Source of the DNA: Porphyra umbilicalis
Taxonomy: Eukaryota; Rhodophyta; Bangiophyceae; Bangiales; Bangiaceae
Direction: 5' to 3'
DNA: 64,000 nucleotides
NCBI GenBank assembly: GCA_002049455.2
Contig: KV919024.1
Coordinates: 1 to 64,000, forward strand
Shown: in pieces, positions 40,972-51,926 of the stretch
Position numbering within the stretch: the first letter of the stretch is position 1
How the letters are laid out: every line of letters begins with the position of its first letter
Program-made: the position numbers and the translations under genes
Notes under the pieces: model-generated
The model's input: the letters and a program-made list of their open reading frames with translations, nothing else
Database searches by the model: none
Told to the model about the DNA's origin: nothing

Positions 40972-42905
40972 AAAATGGACCACTGTGTTGCTCGAGAAAG
41001 GAACAACAGCAGCCTTTTGTCCAACTTCTATCATGACAATCCAGTGAAGCACACCCCCATCAAAGCAACGCGGCAATATTGTTTGAAACACGGAAAAACT
41101 GGCCAGCGATTTGCGCATGCGTCAGCATTGCTGTGGCAGTCGCCATCAGGCGCATCGGCTTGGTCATGCACCTGTGGTTAAGGTAAACGAGGTCGCGGAC
41201 ATTGCGCATCAGCTCGTTGAAGACGCCTTCGATGTGCTGCAGGTTGGGGGAGTAGCCAGGAAGCCGCACGAAATACATGCCGCTGGCCTGCATAAATGCA
41301 TCGCCTGCCGCATCGTGGATGCCGGCTTTGTCATACAGGATGACGCATGCGTCTGGTTAAAGCTCCCAAGGCAATCCGGGCACGTACGTGTTCATATGGT
41401 CTCGAAGACAGTGTAGGAACAAACGGCAGTCGTCAGACGTCTGTGCACCGCCCAGGATGACCGTCGTGCTCCAGAAAACGCCGTGAGACAGCGACACCGC
41501 CATCATGGTGCTTATGCGTGGGACCGGCCGGGTGTCGCGGTCAAACAAGCGACGGGGAACCCCTTTGACGCTGCGGCCATACGGTCGGTACATGTCCGAG
41601 CCTGCCGTCTGGGTCTCATCGACGGATATCAGGCACCGCATTGGAATGGCGTTGATCGCCACTGCAAACGCCCGCTGCGCCTTCTCCGACCGCTCCGAGT
41701 AGAGCCGCTCCACCCGCTTCCTCGTGACATTGTTGGCGCGCAGCACGCGGTAGACTGTGGCCGTGCTGACGTAGCGGTGGTCGTTGGCGGGGTAGTCGAT
41801 GCTAAGGGCGACAAACAAGTTGGAGTGGTCTTTCAGGAACGCGGCCGGCTCGCGCTGCAACAGCGACAGGATGGCGTGGGTGAGTTTCGGGTTGCGCATA
41901 GCGGCGTCCTCGTGGGCACTGGGTTCAGCCAAACCGTCCCGTTGTCTCGAACGTTCTTCATCCACCGCCGCATCGACCGCTCGGAGCACCCCATGATGCC
42001 GCGCACCTCCTCCGGCGAGTAGTCCTCATCCAGCAAGCCGAGGACATGTTATCGGGTCTCCTCGGAGAACATGGTGGCGGGACGCCGCAAACGCAGCGAC
42101 ACCCGCAGTGGCGAGGCTGGCGACAAGGGAGCGTGGACCAGCATGCACAACGGTCTCCACTTGGCCGTCCGCACCGGCGGCGCCCGACTGCACACGATAA
42201 ATCGTGATTCGTCGGCCGTGGCGGCCGATCCCCCGATCTTAGCCGGTGAGCGGCTGCATTTGGCTGAAGCTGACCCACGGACGGTGCATGTGCGCGAGCC
42301 CACAATCGCAAGGGTTGCCTGGCGGCAACAGGTGCGACTATCTGATTGGAGGCGGGCGGGCCATCGCCGTGTCTGAGCCGCACAGGGTCCCGGCTGGGGC
42401 GGAAGCGCGGGCGACGCTTCCCAAAAATCATGATTCGCCTGTGGTGGCGGCTCGTATGGTCACCCGATCTGAGCCGGTCAGCGGCTCCGATTGGCCGAAC
42501 ATCCGATCCGAGCCGGTTAGCGACTCCGATTGGCGGAACCATTCGGGTGGCGCTTGTGTGCCCACCCACAAGTGCAGGGATCACCTGGCGGCATCTGGTG
42601 CGATCACCCAGTGCGAGGTCGGCGGGTGCTTCCACTGGTCAGACAGCGCCGGCGGCGCTTCGGGGGCCACCCAGCTCACAGGCATGGTGCCGCAAGGAAT
42701 TGCAGGGGGCTCGCGCACAATCTCACTGCCAGGTGTTGTGTCATGCCATCTGCAGCGCAGGACACGAGGCCAAGAGTTTGTTGTTTGCGGCAGGCGCCAG
42801 AAAGAGGCTGTTGGCCGACAGAGAATGGGCTGCAGTGTGAGACGTCATGCATGCAGCAATTGTCCTTACTTTACGCATGAAGCGCGTAACAAACAAAGTG
42901 GACCA
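40972..42905 (-). mobile_element. IS630/Tc1-mariner-like transposon remnant
   Basis: The transposase pseudogene at 41060-42072 is flanked by imperfect inverted ends. The left end (near 40975, TGGACCACTGTGTTG) resembles the complement of the right end (near 42884-42900, TGGTCCACTTTGTTT). A TA target duplication is not evident. The boundaries are tentative. Confidence 0.35.
41060..42072 (-). pseudogene. IS630/mariner-like transposase, three disruptions
   Basis: From the ATG at 42072 the frame meets a TAA at 42049-42051, then reads an N-terminal HTH (LDEDYSPEEVRGIMGCSERS). A frameshift near 41910-41930 leads to the second HTH and catalytic core: LISVDETQTAGSD (first acid), STMMAVSLSHGVFWSTT, NTYVPGLPWEL, a TAA at 41357-41359, then VILYDKAGIHDAA (second acid) and LPGYSPNLQHIEGVFNEL (third). 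It shares STMMAVS...GV and M-N-x2-VPGLPW with the intact copy at 57730-58818, so both belong to one family. It is non-functional. Confidence 0.75.
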
Positions 42906-43360
42906 CCTTTGCAGAAAAAAGGAGCGATTTCGATGGACTTCAATGAACGAAAACCCTGGAAATGAAGTACGCAGAGCATGAAGCATTCTGCCTCCTGTCA
43001 CGGTGGACGGTGACCACACTTCTTGTCATGCAAGCAAGACTTTGCCTACAAGAGGAGGTTGTCATGTCTCGTTTCAGGTCCTTCAGAAACGAACACTGTC
43101 TTTCACAGGGTGCTACATCACGCGAAATTCGGTTTGATGCGAAGTAAGTGCCCAACAGTCGCGACAGCACATTCCTATCTTGCAGTGGGCCGATTCATGA
43201 CCTTGTTGGGTCGGGTCGTGATTGTCTCCCTGGGAAGAAATATATTCGCAATCTCACCGCATGCATTTTGCACCGTATCTCCGATGATCACGAATGCTGT
43301 CCTCTCGTTCGTGAGCAAGAATGCTCCCCGCCAGCCTGCGTCACACACCAGACCCGTACC
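42073..43360. other. Non-coding part of the mariner remnant, then unassigned
   Basis: 42073-42905 is probably the 5' non-coding part of the transposon. It contains two close copies of a ccgatctgagccggtcagcg-like stretch (42460-42530). 42906-43360 has no recognised feature and ends at the 40-bp tandem array. Confidence 0.35.
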
Positions 43361-44560
43361 TGCCACCCGACCCACCGACGTGCTCGCCGTCGTGCGCACC
43401 TGCCACCCGACCTACCGACGTGGCCGCCGTGGTGCCCACCCGCCACCCGACCCACCGACGTGGCCGCCGTCGTGCCCACCCGCCACCCGACCCACCAACG
43501 TGGTCGCCGTCGTGCCCACCCGCCACCCGACCCACCAACATCGTCGCCGTCGTGCCCACCCACCACCCGACCCACCGACGTGGCCGCCGTGGTGCCCACC
43601 CGCCACCCGACCCACCGACGTGGCCGCCGTGGTGCCCACCCGCCACCCGACCCACCAACGTGGTCGCCGTCGTGCCCACCCGCCACCCGACCCACCAACA
43701 TGGTCGCCGTCGTGCCCACCCACCACCCGACCCACCGACGTGGCCGCCGTCGTGCCCACCCGCCACCCGACCCACCGACGTGGTCGCCGTCGTGCGCACC
43801 TGCCACCCGACCCACCAACGTGGTCGCCGTCGTGCCCACCCACGACCCGACCCACCGACGTGGCCGCCGTCGTGCCCACCCGCCACCCGACCCACCAACA
43901 TGGTCGCCGTCGTGCCCACCCACCACCCGACCCACCGACGTGGCCGCCGTCGTGCCCACGCGCCACCCCACCCTCCGACGTGGTCGCCGTCGTGCGCACC
44001 TCCCACCCGACCCACTGACGTGGCCGACGTCGGGCCCATCCGCCACCCGACCCACCGACGTGGCCGCCGTCGTGCCCACCCGCCACCCGACCCACCAACA
44101 TGGTCGCCGTCGTGCCCACCCACCACCGGACCCACCGACGTGGCCGCCGTCGTGCCCACCCGCCACCCGACCCACCGACGTGGTCGCCGTCGTGCGCACC
44201 TGCCACCCGACCCACTGACGTGGCCGACGTCGGGCCCATCCGCCACCCGACCCACCGACGTGGCCGCCGTCGCGCCCACCCGCCACCCGACCCACCAACA
44301 TGGTCGCCGTCGTGCCCACCCACCACCCGACCCACCGACGTGGCCGCCGTCGTGCCCACCCGCCACCCGACCCACCGACGTGGTCGCCGTCGTGCGCACC
44401 TGCCGCCCGACCCACTGACGTGGGCGACGTCGGGCCCATCCGCGACCCGACCCACCGACGTGGCCACCGTCGTGCCCACCCGCCACCGGACCTACCGACG
44501 TGGCCGCCGTCGTGCCCATCCGCCACCCGACCCAACGACGTGGTCGCCCTCGTTGCTGTG
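43361..44560. repeat. Minisatellite, 30 copies of a 40-bp unit
   Basis: The unit is of the form cgccacccgacccaccgacg + tggccgccgtcgtgcccacc. Unit starts fall exactly every 40 bp from 43361 to 44521, with substitutions but no indels that I can find. A variant unit with cccactgacg and cgggcccatc recurs at 44001, 44201 and 44401, a 200-bp (5-unit) higher-order period. As 40 is not a multiple of three and the unit lacks stops, all frames of both strands stay open for 350-420 codons. These are artefacts, not genes. Confidence 0.95.
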
Positions 44561-46928
44561 CCCCTCCCTTCTCACCGATGGTGTCGGCGTTGTCATTGTC
44601 GGGACGCAAGTCGCGGGCACAGTATCAGCGAGATTCGATGCCCTGTGTACACCTGTCTGTGTGCCGCAGTGACGGCCAGCAGGCGCCAGGAAGCTGCGGC
44701 CGGGTGAGAGCAGTGGATTGAATGCCGCTGGGCGGGATGTACGTCATAGATGCGCGTGCCTTCATGAGCTGCGATCTGACACGGTGTCATAGGATCGTCG
44801 TTGGTGCCCTGTGCCATCTTTCTCACTATTTTCCGGTAGGGGCAGCTAAGTGGTGGCATCGGCCTGGCAGCAGATGCAGTATCAACATGAATAGACCAAG
44901 TACGTTTTTGCTGCTGTCAACCGAGGGGACGTGATGTACGTTAGCGTCTTATAGTGTGTGGTTCTGAGGGAGTTGTGGTCATCGTCGCTTGTGTGCTGGA
45001 ACGTATACTCATTGAGGGGGATTGAGTCACACGGTAAACGAACATCTGCTCTTACGACATGTGTGCAAACCGTGGTACTCTGATGTCGAAATGCGTGGGC
45101 CGCGGCGAAGGGGCGGCGGCAGCAGTACGTTGGCTTCCCAGTGCACGCAGTTCGAAGCGAACCGCCGTTCGCCATTGGGCCCCGCTCCACGTGCGTGGAG
45201 AGTTCAGGCTGCCCGTGTACTGGCCTGCCTCCTCTCCGCCTGCAGGGGCTTCTTCCGGTCCGCGTACGCCACTGAATGTCAGAGCACTCATGCGCAGAGC
45301 ACGCCTGATTTCGCAGTCTCCACCACTGCGGCTGTCATGGAGTTTGGTGCATGAAACGACAGAGTCTGGTTCACCACTGACCGATTTGGGGGCGTGTCTT
45401 CACGAAGGCCACCGTCTTCACACGATGATAAGAGGGCCCTCAACGAATCGAAGAAAAGGGCTTTCGTGCACCGGCGCGCTATATTCTCTGTTTCTCTGTC
45501 CATGGTCGTATTGATGAGCTCCTCAAGTGCTTGGCCCGCCCGCCGGCGCCTCCGTGGCACTGAGCGGGCCACAGGCGGGTAGCGATGGCACCTCCTCATA
45601 CAAATATATATTCCCCTACCGTCGGGGGGTCATCGCTAACGACCGCAGACGCATCCCGCGTAGTCACGTATGGAGCCTAAAGCGCGGAAGCGGCCCCCGC
45701 CTTCGCAGCGCTCATGCCGGCACCAAATGCCTAACGAGTCGAACGCGTCGGAGGCGTTCCGGCGTAGCCCCGCGATAGGTCTATGCTTGAAATGTCACAG
45801 GCCGGTTCTCCGTGATTCTCTTCGTCGCGGCCATCGTGTGCACCCCCGGGATGCAGCCGTCAAACTCTGCGGTTGTGGACGAGGCGAGCATGCACGAAAA
45901 AGTCAAGAACTAGAGCGAAAGAGGAGCGCGCAGAAAAGAGGGGCTAGACAAGAACAACTGTGACAGCCAAGGGGGGACAGCAAAGCATGCATGCCGGCCC
46001 ACGTACGCAGGAGAGTGCCCGACACGCATATCCAGGCATACCCGGTCACGGGCACGTTCGCCAACGTACCATGGATGGCCGGGTTCAGCACAAGAGGGGA
46101 CAGCGGCGGCGCACGATGACCACAGCGGCTGTACCGTCCGATACGGCGGCGATCGTCGGTTGCGGCCTGCTGCGGGCGTTTCCGGTAATAGACCAGGTCG
46201 AGTGGATCGCACAACCGCCGCCTGCCGGCGCCAACGTGCTCAGTCGGTGGCCCGGTTGGAGATGTCGGATCGACTGCGGACGCTGTCAACTTGCACGCAG
46301 AACGAGATCAATGAAGAGCACTCCAGACCGCAAAGGCGCGCCAGACAGCCGACACTGGCCTTTTGCAGCGTTGGGTACGACGGAAGCCCTTGAAGATGCC
46401 ATTCAGTGCATCGAAAGCACTTGAAACGCCTCAAAAGCGTACATTCGCTGCTTGTGGCCCCTCACTATCTTGAACAGGTCAACAGATTCTAACGCGCAGA
46501 ATTTAGGACACGGACTTGAATGTACGGCGCGACTGCCTGGACTGGTGCCTGCTGACCATCTCCGCCGATAGAACGGGCACCAACTTGTGTGTGTGGACTG
46601 CATGCCCTCGATCGCGGCCCGAGATGTCCAGCACAGGGCGGGGGGTCACTGTTGCCGTTGTGCCTGCGCGTCCCGGCCACATGTGCTGGAGCAGCAGCGG
46701 CAGACAGAGAAAACCGCGGCCGCTTCTTTGTCATGTCGCTGGTGCGTGCTGGTTTCGCTGTTTCTCTCGCTGTCAAACGCACCGACGATGGACCTGCTGC
46801 TGTCGGCGCCGTCATTTTGTACTGCCGATGTGGACAGCAGGTGCTTCCGGGCAAGCATGTCTGCAGCGCGGAAAAACGTAAAGCACAAACCCGATTCTTA
46901 TCAGAGAGAAGAAGCAGAAGCCGCTGAC
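44561..46928. other. Unassigned stretch with small open frames
   Basis: No known family is recognised. One ATG-started frame at 45670-45963 is listed separately. On plus at 46587-46973 another frame contains a C-x2-C and a C-x2-C-x-C cluster (CVDCMPSIAARD, HCCRCACASRPHV), which may be an exon but has no defined ends. Confidence 0.35.
45670..45963 (+). CDS. Hypothetical small Cys-rich basic protein
   Basis: An ATG-started frame of 97 residues, with C-x2-C and C-x-C pairs (GLCLKCHRPV, KLCGCGRGEHARK) that could form a zinc site, followed by a charged helical tail (SQELERKRSAQKR). No family is recognised. Its small size in GC-rich DNA means it could be chance. Confidence 0.3.
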   Translation: MEPKARKRPPPSQRSCRHQMPNESNASEAFRRSPAIGLCLKCHRPVLRDSLRRGHRVHPRDAAVKLCGCGRGEHARKSQELERKRSAQKRGARQEQL

Positions 46929-49754
46929 TCAACGCCCACGGGGAGGCTTCCCGATCACACGAAAGGCGGGTAGTCGCGGTGCACGCTCAGCATGCGCAAC
47001 CCTCGATCGATCATCTCCCGACCCATCTACTTGGTTCTGGTCACCAGACGGCTGTAGGCCGCGCGTTGAGCGCGTCCCTCCGCTGCCCATAGTCTCCAAT
47101 GGCTCCGCCGTCGCAACAACCACTTCCGAAGCGTCGTCGCCCGCGTCGCGAGACGAAGAAGCTGCGGCGATGGCGGCGGCGGCGGCGGTGGCGGCGGCGG
47201 CGCGACCGACGATGGGGCTCTGCGCGGCCGTGTCCACGACGGCAGCGCTCGCGGCTCGCAAAACCAAAGTGCGCGTCGCCGCCGCCGGTGCGGCGGTCAG
47301 CAGCACCGCATCTGCCGCGCCCGATACAGACTTGTGCGCCTGGCCCGCACCTGGCATGTCTCCCACAGCGACGCGGTCCGCCCCGCTGCTCTCACTCGTG
47401 TGTCCGGCGGACGATGCCGGCGCCGCGACGTGCGTGTCGTCGCGCTCCAGGCTCTTTGGAATATGAAAGATAGCTGCTGCCGGCCGAGCCAAAGCCCGTG
47501 CCGCCACAAGCCGCGGGGCGACCGACAAAGCAACAGCCGGTAGCGGGGCGGCCGACGCCGACGTGCCGCGGCCGAACGAGATTGTGCGTGCCTCCGCCGC
47601 CGCGACCTCCGCCGTCACGTGTCCGGTGGATGCAACAGGCGGTAGTTTTGGGCCCGTGGGAGCGGCGGCCGCCTTGTCCCTCACAATGCCCTCCGCCGAC
47701 AATTCCGCATGAGAAATAGCCCGCGCGCCACTTCCGGCCGTCGAAGTAACTGCGAAGACAGTGCTTGGTTTCGCGCATGGTGCCGCCTTGCCATCAATGC
47801 CGCATACACGCCCGCCAGCCACAGCCTCAACAGCCGCGGCGATCGATAGCGATGGCAGAACCGTGCCAACGACAGGAACGCCCGCCGCCGACCTCGGGGT
47901 TGTCAAAATTGCCGGGGCCGCCAAAGCAGCAGCAGACTCCGTCAGAGCTGCCGCCGCCTTGGACGCACAGACGGAGCACAAGACGTCGACGAGGGCAATC
48001 TCGTCGTCGGAATCGCTTTCGCTGCCGTCGCGGTCCACCGCTCGTCCCGGCGGCGAGCTGCCGAGTGCGAGAGAGTGGGAACCCGGCGCGGTTGTGCCGA
48101 GGTGGGCCATGGCACCGCCACTCTCTTTCGCAAGTGTGCCGCCGCGGTCCAGTGGATATATCGAGTCCGCACGGGCGGCAGCGGCCGCCACAGCAGCCAA
48201 CATGCCGGACATGTGGCCTCCATCATGTGGCGACCGCTCGCCAAACGTGGCTCCAGCCGCGCCCCCAGCAGGACCGCCAGATGGCACACGGCTCGTACCT
48301 AGCCACCCCGCCCCCCCCCCCCCCCCGGTGGCCGAACACCACCCAGGTCCGCCGGGAACAGCAAGCGCCTTGCCCTTCCCGACTGGGCGCGCCGTCCGAG
48401 GCGAGGTCGGTGGCAAAGATGGAGCCGCAACCGTGTTGGTGTACGACGGCGGAACGACGTGTACAGAAGGCCGCAGTTCCCCCCGTTGAAAAGCATGCGT
48501 TTGCTTGAGGTTTCGGACCAGCATGAAAGGCGACCGGCAAGGCGAGGCCTGGACATCATTCCCAACTTTCTTGATAGAGGAGCCGATGGATGCGGGGGCC
48601 TTTACAGCAGCAGGCATCCGGGCCAAGACACTCGCCAGCGCATTTGCGGGCACACGCATCGGTCGGTCCCCCAAGATGAGTCGCTCCCCTGGTCCAAGCA
48701 CACGTCCAGTCCGCAAAGCCACCGTGACGGCCTTTCCAGTCGGGGGGCACGAGGAGATCCTCGCGTCGCGACAGACGATGGCCTCAGTCCTCCCTCGGCG
48801 GAGCCCTGTGACCTCCGAGTGTGGAGCGTCCTTCGCTGCATCGGGGTCGCCAGCGCTGGCTGCCGTGACGGCCTCGCTCCTGGTCACCGCCGCGGCTGCG
48901 GCGGCCGCGATGCTGCCCATCATGGCAATAATTTCTGGGCTGGCGGCTTGGTCCTTGTGCCGCTCGCACAAGATGACGTGCGGCTCCTCGACGAGGGGGC
49001 AACCTCCAGCCATGACACACAAGTAGTGAAAGACCTCGTCGCAGGAGGGCACGTAGCACCCAACCGTTGCCCCGAAGCGCGAGCACTCGCTGCACCGAAG
49101 CCGCTGCCCTCGCACGTACGCCTTGTGGATGCCCACCATCGCCTTTGTGTCGGGGTCTCGATAAACCTCAGGCGCCCACAGGGCGCACACCTCGTGCACC
49201 CAGAGGCGCTTGTTGCCCCTCCCCAGCATGCTGCGTCCCTCGAATGGTCCTAGAAGATCGGAGGGCAGAACTCCCCCGGTTCTCGAAAACCCCGGGCAAA
49301 AGTTGCACTCGGGGTCTGCGACGGCCACCCGGGCGCGATCCCCACGACTGCTGCGGCGGCGACCGCGGGAGGGGTAGGGGTCGTAGGACGGGTCCTCGTC
49401 CGAAGCATGAGACGGGAGGTTGATCGGCAAAAGTGGGGCAGGGTCACGTGGAGGGGGCCGTGCGACCACGGCAGCTGTCAGTGGGCGTGGAGGGGGAATA
49501 GAGGGTTGGGCGACCGCGGGAGGCGTCGGGCCTGCGACAGCATCATCAGGTGCGGGGGAGTCGGGTGGTGTGATGAGGGAGATAGCTTCAATGGCAGGTT
49601 CCTCCTCCGCGCGTTCGCCAGTGGCCGAGCCGACGCTCGGCCCAGACCGTGGGGGTACCATGCTTCCGTGCCCGTCCTGGAAGGGTGCACACTGACGGAC
49701 GTCGTCCTGGCTGCCGCCGATGACCTTCCCGGCTCGCACCTTGCCACCACGCAT
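46929..49754 (-). CDS. Extended-PHD (ePHD) finger protein, chromatin-reader type
   Basis: A single open frame of about 941 codons from ATG 49754 to a TGA at 46929-46931. Residues ~150-269 form a complete extended PHD module: the CNFC pair, LWVHEVCALWAPEV (the invariant H-x2-C-x-L-W pattern), RCSECSRFGATVGC, then FHYLCVMAGG and LCERHK. ePHD modules bind nucleosomes or DNA and occur in histone-modifying complexes (JADE/BRPF, MLL, PHF6 families). The rest is Ala/Ser/Pro-rich, with an acidic patch (DGSESDSDDEIALVDV) near residue 600 and a CSVC pair, and has no second domain. The frame is unbroken despite its length, so a host gene is likely. A 5' exon may be missing: upstream minus-strand sequence at 49760-50229 is also open in another frame. 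Confidence 0.7.
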   Translation of the reverse strand: MRGGKVRAGKVIGGSQDDVRQCAPFQDGHGSMVPPRSGPSVGSATGERAEEEPAIEAISLITPPDSPAPDDAVAGPTPPAVAQPSIPPPRPLTAAVVARPPPRDPAPLLPINLPSHASDEDPSYDPYPSRGRRRSSRGDRARVAVADPECNFCPGFSRTGGVLPSDLLGPFEGRSMLGRGNKRLWVHEVCALWAPEVYRDPDTKAMVGIHKAYVRGQRLRCSECSRFGATVGCYVPSCDEVFHYLCVMAGGCPLVEEPHVILCERHKDQAASPEIIAMMGSIAAAAAAAVTRSEAVTAASAGDPDAAKDAPHSEVTGLRRGRTEAIVCRDARISSCPPTGKAVTVALRTGRVLGPGERLILGDRPMRVPANALASVLARMPAAVKAPASIGSSIKKVGNDVQASPCRSPFMLVRNLKQTHAFQRGELRPSVHVVPPSYTNTVAAPSLPPTSPRTARPVGKGKALAVPGGPGWCSATGGGGGAGWLGTSRVPSGGPAGGAAGATFGERSPHDGGHMSGMLAAVAAAAARADSIYPLDRGGTLAKESGGAMAHLGTTAPGSHSLALGSSPPGRAVDRDGSESDSDDEIALVDVLCSVCASKAAAALTESAAALAAPAILTTPRSAAGVPVVGTVLPSLSIAAAVEAVAGGRVCGIDGKAAPCAKPSTVFAVTSTAGSGARAISHAELSAEGIVRDKAAAAPTGPKLPPVASTGHVTAEVAAAEARTISFGRGTSASAAPLPAVALSVAPRLVAARALARPAAAIFHIPKSLERDDTHVAAPASSAGHTSESSGADRVAVGDMPGAGQAHKSVSGAADAVLLTAAPAAATRTLVLRAASAAVVDTAAQSPIVGRAAAATAAAAAIAAASSSRDAGDDASEVVVATAEPLETMGSGGTRSTRGLQPSGDQNQVDGSGDDRSRVAHAERAPRLPAFRVIGKPPRGR

Positions 49755-49769
49755 GCCCGTCGGCAAACA

Positions 49770-51926
49770 TATCGGAGGCCTTTGCTGCCAGGCATCTGGG
49801 AGCAGTCGGTTTCCCGTTTCCGTGAGCCTCGCAGGCTGAGGCGGCGAGTGAGATCGATTCCCAGAACCACCTGTCAGCGGCGATCGAGGTCCACAGATCT
49901 CCGACTTGCGGATTCCGCCTCAGCGGTGCCTCCCTCTGGTCCTGCAACGCCCTGCCACAGGGACCGGGATTCGACAGATCCGTTTCTGGAAATTCTGGAT
50001 CCCCCTTGTGATTCCAGCGAATCCTTCTGTACAGGCTGACAGCACCGACACCGTTGCTTGCTGAACCGGGTGTGTCATGACATCCGCAAATGGCCGCGAA
50101 GTTTTTCTTGTCACCTCGGTCGCAAAATGAAGAGGCAGCCGCGCTGACAATTCGCTCGGCGTCATGAGCACCGTTGCTCTGACGGTACATGCGAATGGGG
50201 GAGGAGGCGTATGCCATCATCACAGACATCCAAGACGGTACGTGACGAGTGGCTCTGACGCTGCCGCGGCCGTTGCGCGGCGCCTACGGCACCGAGACCG
50301 TCGTTGCCACGCGCGGCGGCGGTGTCCGCGCACGGGACCTGCCGAGTCGCCGGCTTGTCGGTGTGGCAGCCCCCACGTGAAAGACGGCCCACTTTGTGGC
50401 GGGAGTCGTTGCTGCCGCCGTGCGTCCGCCCATCCGCTTCGCGGGCATGAAACATGTGGCCTGATGACGGCCACCGTCGTGCTGCCGCGTGCTGAGCAGA
50501 GTTTCTCTTTGTAGCCGTTCTGAGGAGCTCGGCTTCGCGCTTCGACAGTCGGCGGCTTCGTGCTGCCTCCCCGGAGCGGCGACGGCGGCAGCGCAGATGA
50601 CGGCGGATGCAGCGGCAGCGGCGGCGGCGGTGGCGGCGGCGGCGGCGGCGGCGGAGCTGGATACCACGGTGGTGGCGGCGGGGGGATCCGGGCCGCTGTG
50701 GGGGACGTGCAGGCGGGAGTCGTGTCTCCCTCCATCGTATGCAACGCCGCCTCTTGTATACATTTGTTTTGCACCCTCCCGCGTTCGTGCCCGACGCCAG
50801 GAATGTGGGTGGCGCTGGCGGCGTTGGCACCCGCAGCCGCGTGCTCGTGTCGCCGCAGTGGGGCGGGCGGTCGGCGTGGGCGTCGGCCGCCCGTGAGCGG
50901 CGCGGATCTCGCCAAGCGCGGGTCGTGCACGGCCGACGCGGCGGCGCAGACCGCCATGTCGCCGGCGCCGCCGGCCAGACGCGCGGCTGGTGCGGCGCGG
51001 GCGGCGGAATGATCGCCTCCCGTGGCGGCGCGGAGGTGGGCGGATGTGCTGCCGGCTTCTCATTCGTCTCACCGCCTCCGGCTGCAGCAGCAGCTGCGCG
51101 TTCGGCGGAAGTGGGCGGGGGGGGGGTGACGGCGGTGCGACGTCCGCTTTGGACGGCGGCGACGTGCCGGTCGTCGTGGACGTGAACGGCGCGCTGGCAG
51201 TCGTGGACGCCTTGTCGCCGTGCGTCCAACCCCCCGCCGCAGACCTCGTGCTCGCCGTGGCTGCTGACGTCCACTGCCCCGGTGTGGGCGACGCCTACCC
51301 CGCCGCGTTCAGCGCCGACGGCCCCCTGCGCAACGCGTCGGTCGAACATGAGCCGGCGTCGGCGGCGACGCCACCCCCAACCGCTTGCCCGTGTCACCGC
51401 CTTGGGGCGTGCGGCGGGTGTGGGCGTCGGCGGCCCGTGGGCGGTGCGGTGCTCGCCGAGCGCGGGTCGCGCACGGCCGACGCGGCGGCGGCGACCGCTA
51501 TGTCACTGGAGCGGCCGGCCAGGCGCGCGGCCAGTGCAACATGGGCGGCGGGGGCAGCGTCGCCCACGCCAGTAGCGTCGGGCAAGGCGTGCGCCTGCCA
51601 CGAGGGCGATGTTGGCGAGGAGGACAATTGCGCGTCGGCGGCGCTCAACAGTGGCCGCAAGGCGGCGGAAACGGTGCGGCGCGCGCTCCTCGGCCTCCCC
51701 TCCCGCTCCCCGGCGCCGGCGTCCTCGATCTCATGGCCGGACGTTTGGTCTGGCTCGTGTTGTTGACGTGGGACGCTGCGACGGGTGCGTCAGCACACGT
51801 TTCGGCAGGGAAGAACAAGCTGTCGTGCACAACGGCCCATCGCGACTTGACTGGCACTGTCTCCCACACACGGCACACCAGTAGTGCGCTGCTACATCTA
51901 GACTAACACGATTGAGGTCCCTCCGG
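49770..51926. other. GC-rich stretch with one internal duplication
   Basis: About 50803-51003 is repeated directly and imperfectly at about 51345-51555 (shared blocks include gcgtgggcgtcgg, gcgcgggtcg and cacggccgacgcggcgg). A GGC microsatellite lies at 50620-50655. The many overlapping open frames on both strands are low-complexity, and none is supported as a gene. Confidence 0.45.

Noticed and set aside
43361-44560. CRISPR array
   Set aside because: The 40-bp units are contiguous with no unique spacers, and the sequence is eukaryotic. It is a minisatellite.
43148-44609. Open frames of 355-422 codons on both strands
   Set aside because: All come from a stop-free 40-bp tandem repeat. Every frame is open, which is what a 40-bp period gives, and no domain is present.
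47099-48508. Plus-strand open frames opposite the ePHD gene
   Set aside because: They are antisense shadows with low-complexity translations; the minus-strand frame is longer and carries a complete zinc module.
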